Source: Cyrtobacter comes
GTDB lineage: Bacteria > Pseudomonadota > Alphaproteobacteria > Rickettsiales > Midichloriaceae
DNA length: 7,459 nucleotides
Reading direction: 5' to 3'
NCBI RefSeq assembly: GCF_034470605.1
Contig: NZ_JARGYT010000062.1
Location: 1-7,459 of the forward strand
The notes under the pieces were generated by a model that was not told the origin of the DNA, searched no databases, and was given only the letters and a program-made list of their open reading frames with translations. This document shows positions 1 to 5,950 of the stretch, one piece after another; position 1 is the stretch's first letter, and each line of letters begins with the position of its first letter. The position numbers and the translations under genes are program-made.

Positions 1-1
1 G

Positions 2-100
2 GAAACAACCTTTTATCCATCTAAATACCATATTTATCGCCTCCAATATAATATTGCATCTTTTCCATTATTTGGCAAAACCTTTGTTAACAGTGCCTAG
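2..100 (+). CDS. Possible C-terminal tail of a gene entering from the left edge (unidentified)
   Basis: A frame open from the first bases of the window runs for about 32 codons to a TAG at 98-100 and ends in ...LFGKTFVNSA. It is rich in aromatic and basic residues and looks protein-like, but nothing identifies a family. A second frame (from base 3) is also open for about 40 codons to a TAG at 123-125, so openness alone does not prove coding in this AT-rich DNA. If real, the gene converges on the minus-strand locus that ends at 173. I see no convincing terminator hairpin between them. Confidence 0.2.
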   Translation, partial: ETTFYPSKYHIYRLQYNIASFPLFGKTFVNSA

Positions 101-172
101 GTCTTCACAAAAATTATATATCTAGTGCAAAGCTCAGAGAAGAAGAGCATTTATACGCTGAATTGCAAATTT

Positions 173-970
173 TTATGCCTTGCCTCGAATCAGCTTGTCA
201 ATTTCATTAACCAATTTAAGGCTTTCTTTGTGATCTAAGTATGTTTCGTCAAATTTTTTATATATTATGGTAGGCGCTCCGATTTTATACGTCGTATGTG
301 TAGTAGTGCCTTTTATTTGTTGCGTGAACAAGGTCACGGCATAGTTATCAGTACCAATTCTGTGGAATGTCAAAGTATCATTAATTGTTAAATTATTTTG
401 TATATCACGTGGGCCAGGTAAAAAATAATTATCTCCAGCCTTATATAAATGGCTAGAGATAATGCCTACCTTAATATTAGTTTGAAAAAATGAAATTTTT
501 GTTTGTTCTTCTCGAGGTCCAACAAAACTACTTCTAGTTACCATATACAAGCCAAAATGCGCATCTTCGCTATACTTAGCTGGTATAACCGCTAAGTGCT
601 GATTTATAAGGGCCCCAGATAAGATACTGCTGGCGGAAGAGCCATAATGATCATGTGGAAATTCAGTAGATGTAGCGGGTTTAACAAAGTGTATTCTTAC
701 CTTCCTATTCTTATCTTGGTATAGGCAAAATCCTATAAAGTTAGCGGTGCTAGCCTGCCTACCAACCGGAAGTATGGTTTCATCAGTAAAGTTAAGGTCA
801 TTATATATAATTTTTGATACATTTTGCTTTGTTATGCTCTCTTTATTAAGAGCGTCATAAGATGTCAAAGATAAGATTCTTTGCAAAAGCCTCATCTCTG
901 AATTTTTATTCCGATCTTCAATATTTCGTAAAAATTCTAAGCTCTCTAATACATTGTATTGCTTTTTCAC
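173..970 (-). CDS. Hypothetical protein with cupin-like features; 3' part of an amber-split gene
   Basis: This is an open frame of 265 codons ending in TAA at 173-175. The first possible start after the upstream stop is a GTG at 968-970 with no well-spaced ribosome binding site; the first ATG is residue 26. I do not recognise a named family. The sequence has cupin-like elements: HDH at residues 106-108 followed by a glycine at 119, then Y-x-A-G-D at 176-180, P-G at 185-186 and a histidine at 203 in TFHRIG, before the strand-like YAVTLFTQ. This resembles the two metal-binding motifs of small-molecule dioxygenase-type cupins, but the spacing is loose and the assignment is an inference. The stretch before the first motif is charged and probably helical. 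It is in frame with the reading frame at 995-1336 and separated from it by one TAG and eight sense codons, so it is probably the C-terminal half of that protein and may not be translated on its own. Confidence 0.6.
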   Translation of the reverse strand: MKKQYNVLESLEFLRNIEDRNKNSEMRLLQRILSLTSYDALNKESITKQNVSKIIYNDLNFTDETILPVGRQASTANFIGFCLYQDKNRKVRIHFVKPATSTEFPHDHYGSSASSILSGALINQHLAVIPAKYSEDAHFGLYMVTRSSFVGPREEQTKISFFQTNIKVGIISSHLYKAGDNYFLPGPRDIQNNLTINDTLTFHRIGTDNYAVTLFTQQIKGTTTHTTYKIGAPTIIYKKFDETYLDHKESLKLVNEIDKLIRGKA

Positions 971-994
971 CCCTAAGATGTCGTCTATTAAGCT

Positions 995-1336
995 CTACTT
1001 AGCCCTGGCTATTAACACTTCCCTTGCGGGCATGTAAATAGTATTTGCAGTATGTATTAATCTTTCTTTTAGTTCGGTGTAAGATATAACCTTTCTCTCC
1101 CAATCACACTTTTCATCAATGCTTCCTTGATGGCCAAAATTTTCTCCGGCAAACTGCTTATCTGCTATTTTGACAGTAAATTCTTTATACTGTGAAAGCT
1201 CATTTCCCCAAACAAAATTAAAATCCCAAGGATGTTCTAATCTTTTATAATCATTTGCCCATATCGTAGAAGTTGAAAAAATTGATAAGAAGCAGCTCAG
1301 AACAAAATAGACTACAGTATTTGTATGTTTGCGCAT
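995..1336 (-). CDS. Short exported hypothetical protein; 5' part of an amber-split gene
   Basis: From the ATG at 1334-1336 this frame encodes 113 residues. The first 27 form a clear Sec signal peptide: a basic start (MRKH), a hydrophobic core (VVYFVLSCFLSIF) and a small-residue cleavage site after IWA. The mature part is about 86 residues, begins NDYKRLEHPWDF and matches no family I recognise. The frame could be extended upstream to a TTG at 1388-1390, but that TTG is the first half of a consensus -35 box and would put a hydrophilic extension before the signal peptide, so the ATG is preferred. The frame stops at a TAG (995-997). The eight codons after it, and then the 265-codon frame ending at 173, continue in the same phase. 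Export of a 86-residue fragment is possible, but a full-length ancestor of about 387 codons is the simpler reading. Confidence 0.6.
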   Translation of the reverse strand: MRKHTNTVVYFVLSCFLSIFSTSTIWANDYKRLEHPWDFNFVWGNELSQYKEFTVKIADKQFAGENFGHQGSIDEKCDWERKVISYTELKERLIHTANTIYMPAREVLIARAK

Positions 1337-1362
1337 AATAAGGATTTCTTTTATATGGGGCA

Positions 1363-1390
1363 ATTTTAGCTTTATAGATAAAAATGTCAA
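1363..1390 (-). promoter_or_regulatory. Sigma70-type promoter of the split exported-protein gene
   Basis: Read on the minus strand, a perfect -35 box TTGACA (1390-1385) is followed by a 16-bp spacer and a -10 box TAAAAT (1368-1363), five of six consensus bases. The expected transcript start is near 1356, which leaves a leader of about 20 bases with only a weak purine-rich stretch (AAAAGAAA) before the ATG at 1336. The position rules out the upstream TTG as a start codon, because it lies inside the -35 box. Confidence 0.7.
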
Positions 1391-1613
1391 TTACTCATAG
1401 TTGATCTTTAGTGGTACCAAGTATAGACGCGGTGGTGTGGTCCAATACAAAAGGGTAAAAAGATATGAAATATTGATATAGGTATTGTGGTTGCAAGAAA
1501 GAGTAAATAATGGCTTTATGCGATTGGAGCAAACATATATTATAAAATGTGATTTAAGGTGATTGCACGAGAATAATAAAGATTACTCTTATCCATTTTT
1601 TGTTACGAATACC

Positions 1614-1638
1614 AAAATATCTAGATACTAGATGTTTT
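1614..1638. repeat. Imperfect hairpin: 11-bp stem, 3-base loop
   Basis: The arms AAAATATCTAG and CTAGATGTTTT flank the loop ATA. All eleven positions pair if one T-G wobble is allowed. The plus-strand 3' arm ends in TTTT, so it could act as a weak terminator for plus-strand transcripts, but the stem is AT-rich and no gene ends just before it. Function is unknown. Confidence 0.4.
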
Positions 1639-1832
1639 AAATGTAGCACATTAGTTATCATGAATTTAATATGTCATTACACTTGAATGTACATATCAAA
1701 TAAAACAAGCTATTCAATTCGGTTGATAAATATCTAGTGTATTTTAGATTAAGTATTGTAAGACTTATTTTGATCTAGATAATGTATTTGAATTTTCCCT
1801 TTACGGTCATACTATTAATATATTTTTTTTAA

Positions 1833-1858
1833 AATTATGTAATAATTATTACATAATT
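1833..1858. repeat. Perfect 26-bp palindrome upstream of rseP, possible operator
   Basis: Each half is AATTATGTAATAA read from its own strand, with no spacer and no mismatch; the centre lies between 1845 and 1846. An oligo-T tract (1823-1830) adjoins it on the left. Neither strand has a T tract after the dyad, so it does not look like an intrinsic terminator. It lies 79 bp before the rseP start, where a dimeric regulator could bind. No known operator consensus was recognised. Confidence 0.55.
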
Positions 1859-1937
1859 ACCGTTTGTAAATTTATGTATCAATCTTTTATCTCCTATGTT
1901 AATGATCTACCCAGTAGCATTTAGTTAGGCCATCCTT

Positions 1938-2966
1938 ATGCAGGTATACGCAAATTTCTATTGGTTTATTTTTGTAGTAATTGTTGTAGTGTTTTTTCAT
2001 GAAATGGGGCATTTTATCTTTGCTAGATTATTTGGCGTGAAGGTGTATAGATTTTCTGTTGGCATGGGGCCTAATCTGCTCAAATATAAGGATTCTAAGG
2101 GCGCTCTCTGGACCCTATCCATCTTTCCAATTGGTGGTTTCGTTAAGATGAAGGGGGGGAGTATATTAAGTAATGATACAGAGAGTGATAGTCTTGCGAG
2201 TCAGAGTTTAATTAAAAAATCTATCATAGTTTTTGGTGGCCCATTGGCAAACATACTACTATCATTATTCATATTTTTTTTCATATTTTATATATTCGAT
2301 CCTCAGTTTAAATCTAGCACAATAAAATTTTTACCTGAAGAGAGTTATATATATAAAGTTGGTATGAGAGAGGGGGATACTATTTTATCTGTAGATAGTC
2401 AGGATGTTGGAAATTTTTCTGATGTAATAAAAGGGATTTTTTCAAATACTAATAATTATATACTCTTTGATGTAATTAGGGATGGGGAATTGCTCAGATT
2501 CCAATTAGCACGTAGTATAAATATTTTTGGAAATTTAGAATTTTGGCCTAATGAGATAGGGTTTTTCAGCAAAATTACCTTTTCTATGTCTTCTTCTGTT
2601 ACTTATTGCTATAAAACTGCGATTCAGATGATTTCTGGTATCTCAGACTTATTGAGTGGAGAGAATAGCAAAGATGATATAGGTGGGCCCTTAAGAATTG
2701 CTAGTTACTCAATGAAAGCAGCTCATGCCGGTGCTCGCTCACTTTTTTTCTTTATCGCGGTTTTTTCTATGAACCTTGCCCTGATTAATTTACTTCCAAT
2801 ACCTGTATTGGATGGTGGGCAACTTGCTATTTATGCAATAGAAGGCATAAAGGGAAGTGAATTATCTAAAAAATTTAAGAGCATCCTTTTTGGTATTGGA
2901 GGAATTGTTGTTATATGTATAATGTTTTTTGCTATATTTAATGATATCAGATGGTTAATGTCATGA
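1938..2966 (+). CDS. rseP: RIP zinc metalloprotease RseP (site-2 protease, MmpA type)
   Basis: This is an inner-membrane site-2 protease of family M50. Members cleave transmembrane substrates such as anti-sigma factors (E. coli RseA) and leftover signal peptides. Within the first membrane segment the zinc-binding motif HEMGH is at residues 21-25. The conserved GPLAN follows at 101-105 at the start of the second segment. One PDZ domain spans roughly 125-195 (VGMREGDTILSVDSQDV at 141-157). IGGPLRIA is at 248-255, and NLLPIPVLDGG at 284-294 supplies the third zinc ligand, Asp292. A last membrane helix lies at about 317-335. At 342 residues it is shorter than the 450-residue, two-PDZ E. coli enzyme and close to single-PDZ alphaproteobacterial forms. 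The ATG start puts the HExxH at the usual distance from the N-terminus; the ribosome binding site is weak (TTAGG, about 10 bases upstream). The TGA stop overlaps the bamA start. All catalytic residues are present. Confidence 0.95.
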   Translation: MQVYANFYWFIFVVIVVVFFHEMGHFIFARLFGVKVYRFSVGMGPNLLKYKDSKGALWTLSIFPIGGFVKMKGGSILSNDTESDSLASQSLIKKSIIVFGGPLANILLSLFIFFFIFYIFDPQFKSSTIKFLPEESYIYKVGMREGDTILSVDSQDVGNFSDVIKGIFSNTNNYILFDVIRDGELLRFQLARSINIFGNLEFWPNEIGFFSKITFSMSSSVTYCYKTAIQMISGISDLLSGENSKDDIGGPLRIASYSMKAAHAGARSLFFFIAVFSMNLALINLLPIPVLDGGQLAIYAIEGIKGSELSKKFKSILFGIGGIVVICIMFFAIFNDIRWLMS

Positions 2967-5329
2967 AATACTTCTTGTTTATCATATGGTGTTTATTTGT
3001 TTTTAAACCATATGTATTGTTCGCTCAGCATGAAGTTAAGAAAATAATTGTATATGGAAATGAGAGAATAGCTAGTAATGATATACAAAAATATGCAGAA
3101 CTTTCAGTAGGAAATGGATACAGCGAACGTGATTTAAATGATGCATTGAAAAGGTTATATGGATCGGGGTTATTTTTAAATGCAAGTATAAGTGATGAAA
3201 ATGATCTAATATCAATTCATGTTGAAGAAGGCCCGGTTATAACAAAAATAGCTTTTGAGGGTAATAAGAAGATAGAAGCTTCGGATTTCTCAAAATTGAT
3301 AAAGCTTAGTATAGGTAATATATATAATACAAAGTCTGTAGATGAGGATGCGTACGCAATTTTGAATCGCTATAGGTCGGTTGGGTATATGTTTGCAAAA
3401 ATTGAACCGCAGCTTATAAAGGAATCAAAAGATAAAGTTATCTTGATTTATAAGATAACTGAAGGAAAAAAAACTAAAATCAATTCCATTTCTTTTATAG
3501 GAAATTCTGTCTTTTCTAGTCATGCTTTAAAAAGCATTATTTTTTCTCAGGAATTTTCAGTATTAAAGATATTATCACCTTTTATAAAATATGACCCTTC
3601 TAGGATAGAAATAGATAAGGAAGCGCTAAAACTTTTTTATTTTAGTAGGGGCTACATGGATTTTAAAATAGTAGATGTCAATGCTGAACTTATAAAAGGA
3701 AAGGTATTTATAACATTTAAAATAGAAGAGGGGGAAAAATACCGTTATGGTAGTATAAAATCTTCGGAAATATTAGAGAGATTAGTAGACCTACGGAAAA
3801 TTATAAGAGATAACAAATTAAAAATTGAGGAGGGCGGGATATACAATGAGGATAAGATAGACAGGCTAGTTTTACTTCTTGAAGAAGGTCTCAAAAATAA
3901 CGGGTATTTCTTTACTGAAATCAAAAAGAAAACTATAAAAGAGGTAGGGTATGCAAATTTGGAATTTGGTATACTGGAGGCGCAAAAAGTTTATGTAAAT
4001 AGGATAGATATTACAGGTAATACCAGAACTAAGGATTACGTAATAAGAAGACAAATAAATTTCATAGAGGGTGACTCATATAATGTTGCTAAGGTAGAAA
4101 AATCTAGGATTAATATTATAAGATTAGGTTACTTTAGTAACGTTGAGATAATACATAAAATTGTTTCGCAAAACCAGGTAGATATTGAATTTAGGGTTAA
4201 AGAAGAATCTACCGGTAACATTACTATGTCAGCAGGTTATACATTTGGAGCAAATGATATAGGAATGGGTGGGTTAAATGGTAACCTTAATATAAGAGAG
4301 TCTAATATATTTGGCTCTGGTTGTACTTTATTAGCGTCTTTAGAGGTCGCGGCTAATAATAAGTCTCTTTCTTTAAGTTTTACAGATCCATTTTTCCTTG
4401 ATATGGACTTAAAATCCTCATTCTCTCTAGGTTATAATGTCAATACAAGGCAGGTCGGTGATGAAACAAGCTCTGGAAAGACCCCTGAATATACAACTAA
4501 AACTTATGGTGGCAGCTATGGTGTAGAGTATAAGCTGAGTGATAATCTTTTTCATAATATAGAATATTCTTTGTATAAGAGAGAGCTTGATAAAAGTGAT
4601 CTTTCAATAGAGCTGAATTCTGCTAGATCAATGGACTATGCGCAAAATACCGCTGCATCTTCTATAAAAAATTCTCTATCATATATTACTGTGGATAACC
4701 CGCTAAGACCTAGAAATGGAAGTGTTGCAAGTATTAGCCAAGAGATTGCCGGGTTAATTACTGGGGTAAAATTTATCAAAAACTCTATTTATTTTAGGAA
4801 GTATTTTCCTATTTTTAAGGAAAGGGATAACATATCAGTAACGGCCAGGGTCGGTCATGTGTTTGCGCTTGGTAGTTCTGAGAGGGTATTGTTGATAGAT
4901 AATTTTACATCTAATTCTACTATTGGTTATATTAGAGGATTCACTCCTCTTGGTTGTGGTGCAAGAGTTGAGAAGGCGTTGCCGCAAAAAATGAATGAAG
5001 GCGTTGGAGGGAAATCGTTCTATGCATTGAATTTAGAGGCAAGCATTTATATAAATTCTTTTGAAATATTAAAGGATTTTTCATTTAGGGTAATGGGATT
5101 TTTTGATATTGGCGCAATGTTTGATTCAGATCTTTCACAAGAGCAGCTAAGTGATGGCTATAAAGTACTCTCCTCACGCGAGCCACGTGTATCAGCTGGT
5201 GTTGGGGTTGGTTTAGAATTACCTATATTAGGAAAAATTAGCGTTTACTACACGCCAGGATTTTTAATTAAGAAAGAATCATTTGACATAGAGAGTAAAA
5301 TAGGGTTTGTTATTGGTCAAGATTTTTAG
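2963..5329 (+). CDS. bamA: Outer membrane protein assembly factor BamA
   Basis: This is the core subunit of the BAM complex, which folds and inserts beta-barrel proteins into the outer membrane. The ATG at 2963 is chosen because it overlaps the rseP stop as ATGA and directly begins a signal peptide (MKYFLFIIWCLFVFKPYVLFA, cleaved before QHEVKK); an ATG at 2951 would add four residues (MVNV). Counted from 2951 (792 residues), five POTRA domains follow at about 28-95, 96-172, 175-261, 262-345 and 346-418. The 16-strand barrel runs from about 423 to the end. The diagnostic loop-6 motif IRGF is at 661-664, and the protein ends in phenylalanine (GFVIGQDF), as expected of an outer-membrane beta-signal. 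FTDPFF at 477-482 is another family signature. The length is typical. Translation is probably coupled to rseP. The last 23 bases appear also to hold the ompH -35 box and spacer. Confidence 0.95.
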   Translation: MKYFLFIIWCLFVFKPYVLFAQHEVKKIIVYGNERIASNDIQKYAELSVGNGYSERDLNDALKRLYGSGLFLNASISDENDLISIHVEEGPVITKIAFEGNKKIEASDFSKLIKLSIGNIYNTKSVDEDAYAILNRYRSVGYMFAKIEPQLIKESKDKVILIYKITEGKKTKINSISFIGNSVFSSHALKSIIFSQEFSVLKILSPFIKYDPSRIEIDKEALKLFYFSRGYMDFKIVDVNAELIKGKVFITFKIEEGEKYRYGSIKSSEILERLVDLRKIIRDNKLKIEEGGIYNEDKIDRLVLLLEEGLKNNGYFFTEIKKKTIKEVGYANLEFGILEAQKVYVNRIDITGNTRTKDYVIRRQINFIEGDSYNVAKVEKSRINIIRLGYFSNVEIIHKIVSQNQVDIEFRVKEESTGNITMSAGYTFGANDIGMGGLNGNLNIRESNIFGSGCTLLASLEVAANNKSLSLSFTDPFFLDMDLKSSFSLGYNVNTRQVGDETSSGKTPEYTTKTYGGSYGVEYKLSDNLFHNIEYSLYKRELDKSDLSIELNSARSMDYAQNTAASSIKNSLSYITVDNPLRPRNGSVASISQEIAGLITGVKFIKNSIYFRKYFPIFKERDNISVTARVGHVFALGSSERVLLIDNFTSNSTIGYIRGFTPLGCGARVEKALPQKMNEGVGGKSFYALNLEASIYINSFEILKDFSFRVMGFFDIGAMFDSDLSQEQLSDGYKVLSSREPRVSAGVGVGLELPILGKISVYYTPGFLIKKESFDIESKIGFVIGQDF

Positions 5330-5335
5330 TATAAT
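5307..5335 (+). promoter_or_regulatory. Candidate internal promoter for ompH, placed for a leaderless transcript
   Basis: TTGTTA (5307-5312, four of six -35 bases) is followed by exactly 17 bp and a perfect -10 box TATAAT (5330-5335). The expected start, about seven bases after the -10 box, falls at 5342-5343, which is the A of the ompH ATG. No ribosome binding site is visible in the 13-bp gap, which fits a leaderless message. TATAAT arises easily in AT-rich DNA, so this is a candidate only. Confidence 0.4.
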
Positions 5336-5342
5336 TTTTATC

Positions 5343-5939
5343 ATGAAGAGGGTTTTTGTAGCTTCATTGCTTTTCTTTTGTTTTAGTTTTAACACGTTCG
5401 CTGTTGAAGCTGTGTTTAAAATGGCCGCTATAGATTTTAATAATATACTTGAAAACTTACCTTCTCATAAAGATGCTCTTTCTAAGATAGAAAAACGAGC
5501 ACAGGATCTTTCTGTGGAATTAATGAAAGAAAGAGATAGTATAGAGGCAAAATATAAAGATCTTGAGTCAAGATCGCACATTTTGTCAAAAGAGGCTGTT
5601 CAAGCCGCTCGTGAAACCCTTGAAAAAGAGCATTCTGATTTTCAGCAAAAGATGAATGGAGCAAATTCCATGATTAATTCAGCCCATTATGATGTTCGTA
5701 ATGTGATAATGACTAAAACAACTGAAGCCTGTGCTGATATTGCTCGTGAGGAAGGATATAGCGTGGTTGTTCATCTTTCTACATTGGTGTATGTTGATAA
5801 AAGTATAGATATAACAGAAAAGGTGTTGAAAAAGCTGGTCACTGGGCTGAAGAACATACCGGTTGTATTTAAAGATGCTGATAACCTTGCCAAAACAAGT
5901 AGCCCGAATGCTGCCAAAAAAATAGAAAGAAAAAGTTAG
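5343..5939 (+). CDS. skp: OmpH/Skp family periplasmic chaperone
   Basis: Skp-type chaperones are periplasmic trimers that hold unfolded outer-membrane proteins and hand them to the BAM complex. From the ATG at 5343 the product has 198 residues. A signal peptide covers about 1-20 (MKRVFVASLLFFCFSFNTFA). A first beta strand (VFKMAAIDFNNIL) leads into a long charged, heptad-like helical region at about 40-120, rich in Lys, Glu and Gln, which forms the chaperone's coiled-coil arms. It returns to a short strand region (GYSVVVHLSTLVYVD) followed by the typical 'D(I/L)T' element (DITEKVLKKL). The C-terminus has a polar tail with several Lys. An upstream TTG (5307) in the same frame is rejected because it lies inside bamA and would spoil the signal peptide. 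The neighbours, bamA and rseP, support the assignment. Sequence identity in this family is low, so the call rests on architecture and position. Confidence 0.85.
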   Translation: MKRVFVASLLFFCFSFNTFAVEAVFKMAAIDFNNILENLPSHKDALSKIEKRAQDLSVELMKERDSIEAKYKDLESRSHILSKEAVQAARETLEKEHSDFQQKMNGANSMINSAHYDVRNVIMTKTTEACADIAREEGYSVVVHLSTLVYVDKSIDITEKVLKKLVTGLKNIPVVFKDADNLAKTSSPNAAKKIERKS

Positions 5940-5950
5940 TTTGACTTTGT

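Larger units (their letters stand above)
173..1336 (-). pseudogene. Candidate interrupted gene: exported cupin-like protein split by one in-frame TAG
   Basis: The whole stretch from the ATG at 1336 to the TAA at 173 is one reading frame of 387 sense codons if the single TAG at 995-997 is ignored. The peptide across the junction reads ...EVLIARAK, stop, SLIDDILGVKKQYNVLES..., which is a plausible continuous helix-forming region. No frameshift or second stop is present, so the break is either recent, a sequencing error, or tolerated. TAG ends bamA, ompH and ubiB in this window, so a genome-wide reassignment of TAG is unlikely. The promoter and signal peptide are intact. The alternative is two separate genes that share a phase by chance (one in three), with the second starting at GTG. 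Confidence 0.55.
1391..1937. other. Intergenic region of about 550 bp between divergent genes, no gene recognised
   Basis: Stops are frequent in all frames and no coding region, tRNA or other known RNA is recognisable. It is visibly more AT-rich than the flanking genes, apart from a short G-rich patch at about 1414-1445. It contains two dyads (1614-1638 and 1833-1858) and must hold the rseP promoter unless transcription starts inside the gene. Only weak promoter candidates are visible. One is TTGAAT (1788-1793), 16 bp, TACTAT (1810-1815), with four of six consensus matches in each box. A decayed ancestral gene is possible, but I could not recognise a remnant. Confidence 0.6.

Noticed and set aside
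1290..1297. Lipoprotein signal (VLSC) in the exported protein
   Set aside because: The residue two before the cysteine does not fit a lipobox, the hydrophobic core before it would be too short, and a normal signal-peptidase I site follows at IWA.
1337..1390. Extended start of the short exported protein at a TTG (1388-1390)
   Set aside because: The TTG is part of the TTGACA -35 box and would precede the signal peptide with an unneeded extension; the ATG at 1336 gives a normal signal peptide.
1414..1445. Short G-rich patch as a tRNA or RNA-gene remnant
   Set aside because: No T-loop signature (GGTTCRANTCC) or cloverleaf pairing could be found around it.
118..1739. Repeated ATATCTAGTG at 118-127 and 1730-1739
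   Set aside because: Only two exact ten-base copies exist and their flanks differ; in DNA this AT-rich it is not enough to call a repeat or a binding site.
3872..4054. Minus-strand open frames inside bamA, ompH and ubiB (for example 3872-4054, 5482-5664, 6373-6567, 6931-7185)
   Set aside because: Each lies antisense to a clearly conserved coding region, is short and has no family resemblance, so they are shadows of the real genes.
5307..5342. Longer ompH reading frame starting at a TTG inside bamA
   Set aside because: It would place twelve extra hydrophobic residues before a complete signal peptide; the ATG at 5343 directly begins the basic-hydrophobic pattern.
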